64,000 bases of DNA from positions 37,810 to 101,809 of the forward strand of contig JAGZIW010000008.1 in NCBI GenBank assembly GCA_018366035.1, given 5' to 3'. Position numbers and translations under genes: made by a program. The notes under the pieces were generated by a model that was not told the origin of the DNA, did not search any database, and worked only from the letters and a program-made list of their open reading frames with translations. The DNA comes from Butyricicoccus pullicaecorum. GTDB taxonomy: Bacteria; Bacillota; Clostridia; Oscillospirales; Butyricicoccaceae. This document shows, in pieces, positions 32,501 to 42,552 of the stretch (positions are counted from its first letter, which is position 1; every line of letters begins with the position of its first letter).

Positions 32501-33055
32501 ATGAAAGAAATTATCAAGCAGCATGAGGAAAAAATGGGAAAGACCATTGACGTTCTGTCAAAGGAACTGGCTGCAATCCGTGCGGGCCGTGCAAACCCGG
32601 GCGTACTCAACAAGCTGACCGTGGAATACTATGGCACGCCAACCCCGCTGCCGCAGGTCGCTGCGGTTTCTTCTCCAGATCCGCGCACCCTGCAAATCCA
32701 GCCGTGGGACGCCTCTATTCTGCGCGATATTGAAAAGGCAATCCAGACCTCTGACTTGGGGCTCAATCCGCAGAACGATGGCAAGGTTATTCGTCTGTCC
32801 TTCCCGCCTCTCACTGAGGAGCGCCGTAAGGAACTGGTAAAGCAGTGTGCCAAGATCGGTGAGGACGCCAAGGTTGCAATCCGCAACATTCGCCGCGATG
32901 CGATGGACAAGTTTAAGGACCGCAAGAAGAAGAACGAGGCGACCGAGGACGAAGTGAAGGACGCAGAGCAGCAGGTACAGAAGATTACCGACAAGTATGT
33001 CAAGGAGATTGACGGCATTGTTGCAAAAAAGAGCGCAGAGCTCAAGGAAGTTTGA
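32501..33055 (+). CDS. frr: ribosome recycling factor
   Basis: A 184-residue factor that splits post-termination ribosomes with EF-G. KTIDVLSKELAAIRAGRANP (about 14-33) and IRLSFPPLTEERRKELVKQ (about 108-126) are the conserved segments of the two-domain L-shape. The start at 32501 follows AAGGAGGAACTGTA at the end of pyrH; the longer in-frame reading is inside pyrH. Confidence 0.97.
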   Translation: MKEIIKQHEEKMGKTIDVLSKELAAIRAGRANPGVLNKLTVEYYGTPTPLPQVAAVSSPDPRTLQIQPWDASILRDIEKAIQTSDLGLNPQNDGKVIRLSFPPLTEERRKELVKQCAKIGEDAKVAIRNIRRDAMDKFKDRKKKNEATEDEVKDAEQQVQKITDKYVKEIDGIVAKKSAELKEV

Positions 33056-33063
33056 TATTCTAG

Positions 33064-33084
33064 GGGGGCGGCGTTGCCGTCCCC
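33064..33084 (+). terminator. intercistronic hairpin between frr and uppS
   Basis: GGGGGCGGC / GCCGTCCCC with a GTT loop and one G:U pair, then TTTCTG. The weak U-run suggests partial termination or mRNA end protection. Confidence 0.5.
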
Positions 33085-33102
33085 TTTCTGTGAGGTGCAA
33101 AA

Positions 33103-33852
33103 ATGGGGATATTTGACCGGTTGACCGCAAAACAACCGCAGGATAGGCGTATCGTTCCGCGGCATATCGCAGTCATTATGGACGGCAATGGGCGCTGGGC
33201 AAAAAAGCGCGGCTTGCCGCGAAAAGCGGGGCACAAGGTCGGTGCAGAGACCTTTCGCACGATTGCGACCTACTGCAAAGAAATCGGTGTGCAGTATTTT
33301 ACTGTCTATGCGTTTTCAACGGAGAATTGGAAGCGTCCGGAAGATGAGGTGAATGCCCTCATGAACCTGTTCCGCACGTATCTGCGGGAGGCGGCGGAAA
33401 CCATGGTCGAGCGCGGTGTTGCCGTGCGGGTGCTGGGGGATCTGTCCGTCCTGCCGCCCGACCTGCTCGGGCAAATCGACGAGGTGCACGCGCTTGCCGA
33501 CACGCTGGGCGAGCATGCCGCGACAGCGTCTCTGTGTATCAACTATGGCGGGCGCGATGAGATCAAACATGCGGTGCAGGCAATTGCACGCGAGGTACAG
33601 GAAGGCAGCCTGCGGCCCGAGAACATCACGGAGGAGACAATTGGTGCGCATTTGTATACGGCTCACATGCCCGATCCGGATTTGATTATCCGCCCTTCGG
33701 GCGAGATCCGCACGTCGAATTTCCTGCTGTGGCAGTCTGCATACGCAGAATATTATTTTACAGATGTGCTGTGGCCGGATTTTAAGACGGTGCACATGGA
33801 CGCGGCAATTGATGATTTCAATCGGCGGTCGCGCAGATTTGGAGGGGTATAA
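33103..33852 (+). CDS. uppS: isoprenyl transferase (undecaprenyl diphosphate synthase)
   Basis: A 249-residue cis-prenyltransferase that makes the C55 lipid carrier for the cell wall. HIAVIMDGNGRWAKKRGLPR (about 22-41) holds the catalytic Asp, YAFSTENWKRP (about 68-78) and DLIIRPSGEIRTSNFLLWQ (about 188-206) the other conserved residues. GAGGTGCAAAA precedes the ATG. cdsA follows after three bases. Confidence 0.96.
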   Translation: MGIFDRLTAKQPQDRRIVPRHIAVIMDGNGRWAKKRGLPRKAGHKVGAETFRTIATYCKEIGVQYFTVYAFSTENWKRPEDEVNALMNLFRTYLREAAETMVERGVAVRVLGDLSVLPPDLLGQIDEVHALADTLGEHAATASLCINYGGRDEIKHAVQAIAREVQEGSLRPENITEETIGAHLYTAHMPDPDLIIRPSGEIRTSNFLLWQSAYAEYYFTDVLWPDFKTVHMDAAIDDFNRRSRRFGGV

Positions 33853-33855
33853 AAC

Positions 33856-34818
33856 GTGAAAGCAAGAGTTTTATTTGGGGTAGGCGGCTTTTTGTTTGTG
33901 CTGCTTGCGCTTTATGTGCTGCCGCCGATTGTGCTTGCGCTGGCTGTCTCTGCGCTTTGTGTTTGTGCATCGTATGAACTGATTGTTCCGACCGGATTGG
34001 TCAAAAATCGCGCGATGCAGCGGGTGACCCTTGCTGCGTCTGCGATGTATGCGGCGGTGACGTGTATCCCATCGACGTTGCTGCTGGTACCTTCTCCAGC
34101 GCTGGTGAGCAGTAGATTTGCACCGCAGGCAGAGGACTTCACGATATTTGCAATCATAGGTGGTTCCGACGGCTCCATGAGCCTGACCGGTGCCGAGATG
34201 CGGACGCATCTGGAAGCCTTTCAGCAGCAATTTGGGCGGCTGTTCATGCTGTTTTTGCTCGTGGGTCTGTTTGCCTGCCTGCTGCGGCACCATGATACCG
34301 TGCGCACAGAGGAAGTCATGGCGGGATTTGTTGGCGGCTTTGTTCTGCCCGCGCTGCTCCTGTCCCTCTGGCGTATTTTCGAGATGGAGGGCGGTGCATT
34401 TCTGGTGCTTCTGCCGCTGGTTGCGGCATGGGGCTCGGACACCTGTGCACTCTTTGCGGGCATGGCTTTTGGAAAGCACAAGCTGGCGCCTGTGGTCAGC
34501 CCAAAGAAAACTGTAGAGGGCGCGGTCGGCGGCGTCATTGGCGCGACCCTGCTGATGCTGGGCGTCGTGTTCCTGATGAACCGATATGCCGGTTTGTCCA
34601 TTCATTATGCCGGAGCAGCCGTGATGGGTGCGGCTGGTGCAGCGATTGGGCAGCTTGGGGACTTGTCATTCTCGATTATCAAGAGACAGTGCAAAATCAA
34701 GGATTACAGCCATATTTTCCCGGGACATGGCGGTGTGCTCGACCGCTTTGACAGTGTGATTTTTGTCGCACCTGTGATTGAACTTGTCCTTTCTATCAGT
34801 TTCTATCTGGCTGTGTAA
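33856..34818 (+). CDS. cdsA: phosphatidate cytidylyltransferase
   Basis: A 320-residue membrane enzyme making CDP-diacylglycerol from phosphatidate and CTP. Several helices are evident. The signature SDTCALFAGMAFGKHKL...SPKKTVEGAVGG (about 195-225) and DRFDSVIFVAPV near the C-terminus are complete. It has a GTG start at 33856 and is tightly coupled to uppS. It is somewhat longer than many CdsA (about 270), with an extra polar loop around residues 85-120. Confidence 0.94.
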   Translation: MKARVLFGVGGFLFVLLALYVLPPIVLALAVSALCVCASYELIVPTGLVKNRAMQRVTLAASAMYAAVTCIPSTLLLVPSPALVSSRFAPQAEDFTIFAIIGGSDGSMSLTGAEMRTHLEAFQQQFGRLFMLFLLVGLFACLLRHHDTVRTEEVMAGFVGGFVLPALLLSLWRIFEMEGGAFLVLLPLVAAWGSDTCALFAGMAFGKHKLAPVVSPKKTVEGAVGGVIGATLLMLGVVFLMNRYAGLSIHYAGAAVMGAAGAAIGQLGDLSFSIIKRQCKIKDYSHIFPGHGGVLDRFDSVIFVAPVIELVLSISFYLAV

Positions 34819-34842
34819 TATTGGGGGAGGAAAGGTGATACA

Positions 34843-35991
34843 ATGAAAAAGCGGATTTCTATTTTAGGCGCGACCGGTTCGATTGGAACGCAGACGGTTG
34901 ATATCCTGTCCTCCATCGACGCAGAGGTGGTTGCCCTGACCACAAACCGCAATATCAAGCTGCTGGAGGAGCAGGCGCGGGCGTTAAAACCCAAGCTTTG
35001 TGCCGCGTTCGATGAAGATGCAGCAAGGGCACTGAAAATCGCGCTTGCAGATACCGATATTCAGGTACAGGCAGGCATGGACGGACTGATTTCTGCCGCG
35101 ACCCATGCGGACTGTGACACCGTTGTCACGGCAGTGGTGGGTATGGTTGGCTTGCTGCCAACGCTTGCGGCGATTCGTGCCGGAAAGGATATTGCGCTTG
35201 CAAACAAGGAGACCCTTGTCTGTGCCGGACAGCTGGTTATGGAGGCTGCCAGAGAACACGGCGTGCAAATCCTGCCGGTGGACTCGGAACACTCTGCCAT
35301 CTTCCAGTGCATACAGGGCGCGGCGGGCAATGCGCTGGACCGCATTATCCTGACCGCCTCGGGCGGCCCGTTCTTTGGGAAGTCGGCAGATGAGCTGAAG
35401 CTTGTGACAAGGGAGCAGGCTTTACAGCACCCGAACTGGTCGATGGGAGCGAAAATCACAATCGACTCGGCAACCATGATGAATAAGGGGCTGGAGCTGA
35501 TTGAGGCGATGTGGCTTTATGGACTTCCAGAGGACAAAATTGAGATTATAGTACACAGAGAGTCAATTATTCATTCTCTAATTGAGTTTACAGACGGTGC
35601 GGTTTTGGCGCAGCTTGGTGTACCAGACATGCGCTTGCCAATTCAATATGCGCTCACCTATCCGGAACGTGTGCCCTGTAAAGTGCCGCGCCTTTCGCTT
35701 GCAGAGGTTGGCAGCATGCACTTTTTTGCACCCGATGATACGGCGTTTCCCGCGATGCAGCTTGCGCGCAGGGCAGCCCGTCAAAAGGGCAACGCAGGAG
35801 CCGTTCTCAACGGTGCCAACGAAGCGGCGGTGGGACTGTTCCTCGCGGACAGCCTGCCATTCTGGCAGATTCCAGAGCTGGTTGCCCGTGCGATGGAGAG
35901 CGTACCGGTACAGGCGTGTCCAACGCTTGAGGATATTTTGGAGAGTGACCGCGCCGCCCGACAAGCGGTGGATCGCTGGAAAATGAGGTGA
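34843..35991 (+). CDS. dxr: 1-deoxy-D-xylulose-5-phosphate reductoisomerase
   Basis: A 382-residue NADPH enzyme, the first committed step of the MEP isoprenoid pathway. ILGATGSIGTQTVDIL (6-21) is the NADPH loop; LPVDSEHSAIFQC (about 143-155) holds the metal-binding Asp and Glu; ASGGPFFG and NWSMGAKITIDSATMMNKGLE complete the active site. With ispG downstream it supplies the isoprenoid for UppS. GGAGGAAAGGTG precedes the ATG. Confidence 0.97.
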   Translation: MKKRISILGATGSIGTQTVDILSSIDAEVVALTTNRNIKLLEEQARALKPKLCAAFDEDAARALKIALADTDIQVQAGMDGLISAATHADCDTVVTAVVGMVGLLPTLAAIRAGKDIALANKETLVCAGQLVMEAAREHGVQILPVDSEHSAIFQCIQGAAGNALDRIILTASGGPFFGKSADELKLVTREQALQHPNWSMGAKITIDSATMMNKGLELIEAMWLYGLPEDKIEIIVHRESIIHSLIEFTDGAVLAQLGVPDMRLPIQYALTYPERVPCKVPRLSLAEVGSMHFFAPDDTAFPAMQLARRAARQKGNAGAVLNGANEAAVGLFLADSLPFWQIPELVARAMESVPVQACPTLEDILESDRAARQAVDRWKMR

Positions 35992-36002
35992 ATGGAATTT
36001 CT

Positions 36003-37037
36003 ATGCTAACAAATGTATTTTGGATTTTGATTGCACTGCTGGGCTTTGGTCTGCTCATCATGGTGCATGAGTTTGGGCACTGTGTGGCGGCAAAGCGCGG
36101 CGGCATACAGGTCGATGAATTTTGGATCGGCATGGGACCAAAGCTGCTGCAAAGGCAAATCGGAGAAACGAATTATTGCCTGTGCCTGCTGCCCATTGGC
36201 GGTGCCTGCGTCATGCGCGGTGAGGACGAAAGCTCAGAGGACCCGCGCGCCTTTGGCAATGCACCGTGGCTGACCCGTCTGATCGTTCTGGCGGCAGGCG
36301 TCGTGATGAATTTCCTCTTGGGCTTTGTCATTCTCCTGTGCCTGACATGGAGCACACAATATGAGGCGGTGCCGACGATTGAGGCGCTGGCAGATGGCTT
36401 TCCGGCAGCTGGGGAGCAGGGACTGATGGCAGGCGACCGCATCGTCAAAATAGACGGATATCGCATTTGGACGGGCGGCGACGTTGCAGAGGGCTTGCGC
36501 CGCGGTGCAGCAGATGGCAGCTTTGATTTTGTTGTCAAGCGCGATGGAAAGACGGTTGCAGTCAATGATTTGGTGCTGCGCAATGATTTGGACTTGGGAG
36601 ACGGCAGAAAGGGCTATGGCTTTCACTTTGCGACGGAGGAACTGGGCGTGATTGGACATCTCCGATATGCGCTCGTGCTGTCGGCAAACAATGCGCGTAT
36701 GGTTTGGTACTCTCTGGGCGACTTGATTTCGGGCGCCGTCGGTGTCGACCAGCTTTCCGGTCCGGTCGGTGTGGTTGCCGTGACCGCGCAGACAGCGCAG
36801 GCAGGTGCGCGTCCATTCTGGGCACTTCTGGCATTTATTTCAATAAACCTTGGGGTTATGAACCTGCTGCCGGTCCCAGGACTTGACGGCGGACGTATCC
36901 TGTTCCTGATTGTGGAGGGGATTCGCCGCAAGCCGCTCGATAAAAAAGTGGAGGGCTATGTCAATATGGCGGGATTGTGCGCACTCTTTGCGCTCATTCT
37001 CTATGTGACCGGACAGGACATCATGCGCCTGTTGTGA
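36003..37037 (+). CDS. rseP: RseP-type M50 site-2 metalloprotease
   Basis: A membrane zinc protease of 344 residues. HEFGHCVAAKRGG in the first helix is the HExxH site. A PDZ domain (about 115-200: GEQGLMAGDRIVKIDGYRI) follows, then MNLLPVPGLDGGRILF (about 280-295) with the third zinc ligand. It cleaves anti-sigma or signal-peptide remnants in the membrane. An in-frame GTG at 35988 overlaps the dxr stop and could be the true start; I chose the ATG at 36003. Confidence 0.92.
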   Translation: MLTNVFWILIALLGFGLLIMVHEFGHCVAAKRGGIQVDEFWIGMGPKLLQRQIGETNYCLCLLPIGGACVMRGEDESSEDPRAFGNAPWLTRLIVLAAGVVMNFLLGFVILLCLTWSTQYEAVPTIEALADGFPAAGEQGLMAGDRIVKIDGYRIWTGGDVAEGLRRGAADGSFDFVVKRDGKTVAVNDLVLRNDLDLGDGRKGYGFHFATEELGVIGHLRYALVLSANNARMVWYSLGDLISGAVGVDQLSGPVGVVAVTAQTAQAGARPFWALLAFISINLGVMNLLPVPGLDGGRILFLIVEGIRRKPLDKKVEGYVNMAGLCALFALILYVTGQDIMRLL

Positions 37038-37055
37038 GAAGTATAAGGTGATTGT

Positions 37056-38111
37056 ATGACAAATCAAAAAACCAGACAGATTCATGTCGGGAATATCGCA
37101 ATCGGCGGCGGCGCACCTATCGTGGTGCAGTCTATGACCAATACCGATACACGCGATGCCGAGGCAACGCTGGCACAGATTCGGGCGCTGGCACAGGCAG
37201 GCTGTGAGGTCGTGCGCTGTGCCGTTCCCGATGCTGAGGCGGCGCGTGCGCTTGAGACAATCTGTGGGCAATCGCCCATTCCGGTTGTCGCAGACATTCA
37301 TTTTGATTACAGGCTGGCACTCGATTCGATTGCCGCCGGTGTACACAAGATTCGTCTGAACCCGGGAAATATCGGTTCCGACGACCGCGTGAAGGCGGTC
37401 GTGCAGGCAGCGCGTGCCAAAAATATCCCCATTCGCATCGGCGTCAACTCAGGTTCGGTGGAAAAGCGTATTTTGGAAAAGTATGGCGCACCGACTCCAG
37501 AGGCGCTTGTGGAAAGTGCGCTCTATCATGCGTCGCTTTTGGAAAAATTCGATTTTTATGACATTTGTCTGTCCATGAAATCGTCCTCCGTACCCTACAC
37601 CATGCAGGCTTACCAGCTGGCACACGAAAAGACCGCGTATCCGCTGCATCTGGGCGTAACTGAGGCGGGAACGACGTACATGGGCACGATAAAATCTGCG
37701 GCGGGGATCGGCGGTCTGCTGGCGCTTGGGATTGGTGACACCATTCGTGTTTCGCTGACCGATGACCCTGTGAAGGAGATTTATGCGGCACAGGCAATTT
37801 TGAAAGCGGTGGGACTGCACGAGGACGGTATCAACGTCGTGTCCTGTCCAACCTGTGGACGCACCCGCATCGATCTGATTGGCATTGCCAAGGAGGTAGA
37901 ACAGCGGGTTGCCAATATCCGCGGCAAAAAGCTCAAAGTCGCCGTTATGGGCTGCGCGGTCAATGGCCCCGGGGAAGCACGCGAAGCAGATCTCGGGATT
38001 GCCGGCGGTGACGGTGTTGGACTGATTTTCCGCAAAGGGGAAATCGTGCGCAAGGTACCGCAGGAGCAGCTTGTAGATGCACTCATGCAGGAAATCGAAC
38101 AGTATCAATGA
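37056..38111 (+). CDS. ispG: 4-hydroxy-3-methylbut-2-enyl-diphosphate synthase IspG
   Basis: A 351-residue iron-sulfur enzyme of the MEP pathway (MEcPP to HMBPP). The TIM-barrel part (VQSMTNTDTRDAEATLAQI, VADIHFDYRLAL) is followed by the cluster-binding domain with CPTCGRTRIDL (about 267-277) and MGCAVNGPGEAREADLG (about 300-316). It is the short bacterial form. The ATG follows AAGGTGATTGT closely behind rseP. Confidence 0.97.
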   Translation: MTNQKTRQIHVGNIAIGGGAPIVVQSMTNTDTRDAEATLAQIRALAQAGCEVVRCAVPDAEAARALETICGQSPIPVVADIHFDYRLALDSIAAGVHKIRLNPGNIGSDDRVKAVVQAARAKNIPIRIGVNSGSVEKRILEKYGAPTPEALVESALYHASLLEKFDFYDICLSMKSSSVPYTMQAYQLAHEKTAYPLHLGVTEAGTTYMGTIKSAAGIGGLLALGIGDTIRVSLTDDPVKEIYAAQAILKAVGLHEDGINVVSCPTCGRTRIDLIGIAKEVEQRVANIRGKKLKVAVMGCAVNGPGEAREADLGIAGGDGVGLIFRKGEIVRKVPQEQLVDALMQEIEQYQ

Positions 38112-38116
38112 CATGA

Positions 38117-38144
38117 GTGGGGCGGCTTTGCAGCAGCCCCATTC
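38117..38144 (+). terminator. intercistronic hairpin before polC
   Basis: GGGGC-GGCT with AGC-A-GCCCC around TTGC. There is no strong U-run, so polC probably remains part of the operon by read-through. Confidence 0.45.
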
Positions 38145-38172
38145 TGCATTTGTAAAATAGGAGTATATTTTT

Positions 38173-41100
38173 ATGGCAAAAATGCTTTCAGAGCTTTTTG
38201 AACGCTGCAGCGATACACAGTATGCCGACTGTATGGCGGGTGAGGTGCGCTCGCTTGCAGTCAGTCATGACCATCGGCAGATGGTTTGCCACGTGGCGTA
38301 TGATACCCCTATGCCGCGCGCGGCACTGGACGGGCTGGGCAAGGAGATTGCCGATCTGTACGGCTTGACACGGTTTTCAATTGCTCCGAGATATCGTGCG
38401 CTTTCCCCGCAGTATATCCAGCAGCTGCGGTTGGATTTGTGTCATCGCATGCCCTCTGCATCGGGGCTTTTGGCAGAGAGCCAGTGGGAGCTTTCGGCGG
38501 ATAACCATTTGCGCATTTCCATGGGAGAGACTGCGCGCGGTTATTTTTCGGTCGCGCTGCGGCAGATGCAGGAGCAGATCACGGCAGAAACAGGCTGTCC
38601 GGTCATCGTGGAGGCGGTTCCGCTTGCCGAGGCGCAGGTCAGCCAGATGATGAAAACCCAAAAGGAAGAACGCGCTGCGGCGCTCAGGGAGGCAGCGCAG
38701 GCTGTGCCGGCATGTGCACCCGTCAAAGAGAAGAATAAAAAGAACATAAAATCCCGTCCGGCACGTGAGGAAAATGGCTATCAGCGTCCCAAGGTGGAAA
38801 AGGTGACAGATGAAAACTTGATTTTGGGCAAGCTGTACACCGAGGAGCCGGTTGCCATTCGCGATGCGCTGAGCGCATTCGATCGCGTCACCATTGAGGG
38901 CGATGTGTTTTTCGTAGACCATCGTGAGATTGTCAGCAAAAAGAGCGGAAAAGAGTGGATAAAGCTGGCATTTGACATCACCGACCATACCAATTCCATT
39001 CGCGTTTCCAAATTTATGGCGAAAGAGCAGGCAGAGGATCTGGTGTCTGCAATCAAAACCGGAATGCACCTGATCGTACAGGGCAAAATCAGTTTTGATA
39101 CCTACGAAAAGGAGAGTATTCTGGAGCCGACCGCAATCGTAAAGGCGAAAAAGAAAATCCGTATGGACAATGCGCCTGAAAAGCGGGTAGAACTGCACCT
39201 GCATACCAATATGAGCGCGCTCGATGGGGTTTCGGATACCAAGGCGCTCATTGAGCGCTGTAAGCAGTGGGGGTGGCGCGCCATGGCAATTACCGACCAT
39301 GGCTGTGCACAGGCGTTTCCGCTTGCCCTGCATGTTGTCGACGGCAAGGAAGATACATTCCCAAAGATTCTGTATGGTGTCGAGGCATATTATGTCAACG
39401 ACGCATCGGCGGTTTCTGTGGTGCGCGGTACCGCAGACGGCGGTCTGGAGGGGGATTTTATTGTATTTGACCTCGAGACAACCGGACTCAAGCCGACAAC
39501 CGAGAAAATCACAGAAATCGCAGCGGTGCTTGTGCGGGACGGTGAAATTCGCGATTCCTTCCAAACCTATGTCAATCCCCACAAGCCCATTCCGCCCGAA
39601 ATTACCGAACTTACAGGCATTTCAAATGATACCGTGCGAAATGCGCCCGAACTTTCCGATGCAATTGCACGGTTTTTGGAATTTGCGGGCGATCGGGTAC
39701 TGGTTGCCCACAATGCCGGATTCGATATGTCTTTCTTAAAGACTGCATGCAGCCGGCTGTCTATCGAGCGGGAGTTTACGTATATTGACACACTGGAACT
39801 GTCACGTATCCTGCTGTCTCATCTCAATCGCTTCAAACTGAATATTTTGGCAAAGGAATTGCAGGTGGGGCCGTTTGTACACCACCGTGCAAGCGAAGAT
39901 GCAGCGGTACTCGCACGGATTTGGATTAAGCTCATGGACAAACTCAAAATTGAGCAGCGGGTGCGCAAAATATCGGATATCAATCCGGTTCTTGCGGGAC
40001 TGCGTGCCAAGGAAGGCGGACTGAAGAACCTGCCGCGCCACCACTTTATTATTCTGGTACAGAATCAGGTCGGACTGAAAAATCTGTATAAACTGATTTC
40101 ATACAGCTTTCTCGACCATTTTTACCGCCGTCCGCTCATGCCGCGCTCCGCATTGATTCGGCACAGGGAGGGACTGATTTTTGGCTCCGCCTGTGAGGCG
40201 GGAGAACTGTTTCATGCGGTGGTCGAGGGCAAGCCCTTTGAGGAGCTGAAACGCATTGCTGAATTTTATGATTATCTGGAAATTCAGCCAATCGCCAACA
40301 ATGCGTTTTTGATTGCCAAGGGTACGGCAGAGAGCGAGGAAACACTGCGGGACTATAACCGTACCGTACTGCGTGTTGCAGACGCCCTTGGAAAACCCTG
40401 CTGTGCAACGGGAGATGTACACTTTCTCGATCCGGAAGATGAAGCATATCGCCGTATCCTGATGGCAGGACAGGGCTTTGCAGACGCAGACAATCAGCCG
40501 CCGCTCTATCTCAAGACGACCGAGGAAATGCTCGAAGAATTTTCCTATCTGGGACAGGAACGTGCTTATGAGGTGGTGGTCACAAATCCCAACCGAATCG
40601 CCGACATGCTGGAGCCTGTGCGTCCCATTCCCAAGGAGAACTATCCCCCAAAAATTGAAGGCTCTGCGGAAGAATTGGAAACCATGTGCCGCGAAAAGGC
40701 AAAGCGTATGTATGGCGACCCTCTGCCTGCAATCGTGCAGGAGCGTTTGGACCGTGAACTGAAATCCATTATCGGAAACGGCTATGACGTGATGTATATG
40801 ATTGCGCAGAAGCTGGTTGCAAAGTCTCTGGAAGACGGTTATCTGGTTGGCTCACGCGGTTCGGTCGGCTCGTCGCTTGTCGCGTTTTTGTCCGATATTA
40901 CCGAGGTCAATTCGCTTGCGCCGCATTATTTATGCCCCAAGTGCCAGTATTTTGAGCTGCACGAAAATGAAGGTGTGGGCTGCGGGGTGTGTCTGCCGGA
41001 TAAGGTATGCCCGCGCTGTGGGGAAAAACTCAAAAAGGAAGGCTTTTCGGTTCCGTTTGAAACCTTTCTTGGGTTCAACGGCGACAAGGTACCCGATATC

Positions 41101-42531
41101 GACCTGAACTTTTCGGGGGAATACCAGCCCAAAATCCACAAGTATACCGGAGAACTGTTTGGACACGACCATGTATTCCGTGCCGGAACGATTGCGACGG
41201 TGGCAGAAAAGACCGCCTATGGCTATGTCAAAAAATATATGGAGGAGCGCGGGACACAGTGCTCGAGAGCCGAGGAAAACCGCCTTGCAGCAGGCTGCAC
41301 GGGGATTCGCCGCACGACCGGACAGCACCCGGGCGGGATTGTCGTGGTACCCAAGGAGGTTGAGATTTATGATTTCTGTCCGGTGCAGCACCCAGCAGAC
41401 GACCCGACCTCGGATATCATTACCACGCATTTTGAGTATCACTCGATTGATGCGAACCTTTTGAAGCTGGACGAACTGGGGCACGATGACCCTACAATCA
41501 TCAAGCATCTGGAGGACTTGACCGGTGTTAATGCACAGGAAATCCCGCTCGATGATCCGGAGGTGATGAGCCTGTTCACCTCAAACAAAGCACTTCATTA
41601 TGCCGATGATACGCCAGACCCGATTTTGGGAGAACTTGGCTGTCTGGCGGTTCCTGAATTTGGCACCAAGTTTGTGCGCGGCATGGTAAAGGATACCAAG
41701 CCGACTACTTTTGATGATCTCTTATGTATTTCCGGCTTGTCCCATGGCACCGATGTATGGCTGGGCAATGCGGCAGATTTGGTTGCGGCGGGAATCCCTC
41801 TCAACGAGTGTATCTGCTGCCGCGATGACATCATGAACTATCTGATTGCCAAGGGGGTAGAGCCAAAGCTTGCCTTCCAGACCATGGAGTCCGTGCGTAA
41901 GGGCAAGGGGCTCAAGCCGGAGATGGAGGACGCCATGAAGCAGAATGATGTGCCGGACTGGTATATTGATTCGTGTAAAAAAATCAAGTATATGTTCCCA
42001 AAGGCGCATGCAGTTGCCTATGTTATGATGGCGTTCCGCATTGCGTGGTTTAAGGTGCACCGCCCGCTGGCATTCTATGCGGCATATTTTTCCATTCGTG
42101 CCAAGGGCTTCGACGCGTACAGCATGGTGCGCGGAGATGCAGTGTGTCTGGACAAGATTCGGGAACTGCACCAGAAAGAGGTGGAAAAAACCATTTCGGC
42201 GGCAGAAAAGGATACCCAGACCACGCTTGAGGTGTGTCATGAGTTTTATAAGCGCGGTTTTACATTTGCCCCTATGGATATTTATCAGTCGGACGCCACC
42301 CGCTTTCTGATTACGGAAAATGGACTCATTCCGCCCTTTACCTCCATGCCGGGCATTGGCGAACAGGCAGCGCTCAATCTTGTGGAGGAGCGCGAAAACG
42401 GCAGGTTCTTATCTGCGGAGGAAATCATTGTTCGCTGCTCTAAGGTGTCAAAGTCGGTCATTGAGCTTCTGGAGCAGATCGGCGCGCTTGGAAATATGCC
42501 AAAAAGTACCCAAATCAGCCTATTTGGTTAA
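38173..42531 (+). CDS. polC: DNA polymerase III alpha subunit, PolC type
   Basis: A 1452-residue replicative polymerase of low-GC Gram-positives. In order: N-terminal domain (about 1-215), OB fold (about 220-325), PHP first part with ELHLHTNMSALDG (about 339), DEDD proofreading exonuclease (about 428-600: VFDLETTGLKPTTEKITEI, LVAHNAGFDMSFL, HHRASEDAAVLARIW), PHP remainder, polymerase palm with KVPDIDLNFSGEYQ (about 973), and a four-Cys zinc finger (CPKCQYF, VCPRCGEKL; about 921-955). All catalytic elements are intact. The 60-base upstream gap contains a hairpin and no strong promoter. Confidence 0.97.
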   Translation: MAKMLSELFERCSDTQYADCMAGEVRSLAVSHDHRQMVCHVAYDTPMPRAALDGLGKEIADLYGLTRFSIAPRYRALSPQYIQQLRLDLCHRMPSASGLLAESQWELSADNHLRISMGETARGYFSVALRQMQEQITAETGCPVIVEAVPLAEAQVSQMMKTQKEERAAALREAAQAVPACAPVKEKNKKNIKSRPAREENGYQRPKVEKVTDENLILGKLYTEEPVAIRDALSAFDRVTIEGDVFFVDHREIVSKKSGKEWIKLAFDITDHTNSIRVSKFMAKEQAEDLVSAIKTGMHLIVQGKISFDTYEKESILEPTAIVKAKKKIRMDNAPEKRVELHLHTNMSALDGVSDTKALIERCKQWGWRAMAITDHGCAQAFPLALHVVDGKEDTFPKILYGVEAYYVNDASAVSVVRGTADGGLEGDFIVFDLETTGLKPTTEKITEIAAVLVRDGEIRDSFQTYVNPHKPIPPEITELTGISNDTVRNAPELSDAIARFLEFAGDRVLVAHNAGFDMSFLKTACSRLSIEREFTYIDTLELSRILLSHLNRFKLNILAKELQVGPFVHHRASEDAAVLARIWIKLMDKLKIEQRVRKISDINPVLAGLRAKEGGLKNLPRHHFIILVQNQVGLKNLYKLISYSFLDHFYRRPLMPRSALIRHREGLIFGSACEAGELFHAVVEGKPFEELKRIAEFYDYLEIQPIANNAFLIAKGTAESEETLRDYNRTVLRVADALGKPCCATGDVHFLDPEDEAYRRILMAGQGFADADNQPPLYLKTTEEMLEEFSYLGQERAYEVVVTNPNRIADMLEPVRPIPKENYPPKIEGSAEELETMCREKAKRMYGDPLPAIVQERLDRELKSIIGNGYDVMYMIAQKLVAKSLEDGYLVGSRGSVGSSLVAFLSDITEVNSLAPHYLCPKCQYFELHENEGVGCGVCLPDKVCPRCGEKLKKEGFSVPFETFLGFNGDKVPDIDLNFSGEYQPKIHKYTGELFGHDHVFRAGTIATVAEKTAYGYVKKYMEERGTQCSRAEENRLAAGCTGIRRTTGQHPGGIVVVPKEVEIYDFCPVQHPADDPTSDIITTHFEYHSIDANLLKLDELGHDDPTIIKHLEDLTGVNAQEIPLDDPEVMSLFTSNKALHYADDTPDPILGELGCLAVPEFGTKFVRGMVKDTKPTTFDDLLCISGLSHGTDVWLGNAADLVAAGIPLNECICCRDDIMNYLIAKGVEPKLAFQTMESVRKGKGLKPEMEDAMKQNDVPDWYIDSCKKIKYMFPKAHAVAYVMMAFRIAWFKVHRPLAFYAAYFSIRAKGFDAYSMVRGDAVCLDKIRELHQKEVEKTISAAEKDTQTTLEVCHEFYKRGFTFAPMDIYQSDATRFLITENGLIPPFTSMPGIGEQAALNLVEERENGRFLSAEEIIVRCSKVSKSVIELLEQIGALGNMPKSTQISLFG

Positions 42532-42552
42532 AAGGAAAAGGGGGATTCTGAC

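Noticed and set aside
38377..39582. 401-codon open frame antisense to polC
   Set aside because: It lies wholly inside polC, has no ribosome site and its translation is rich in Cys, His and Arg, as expected from the complement of GC-biased codons.
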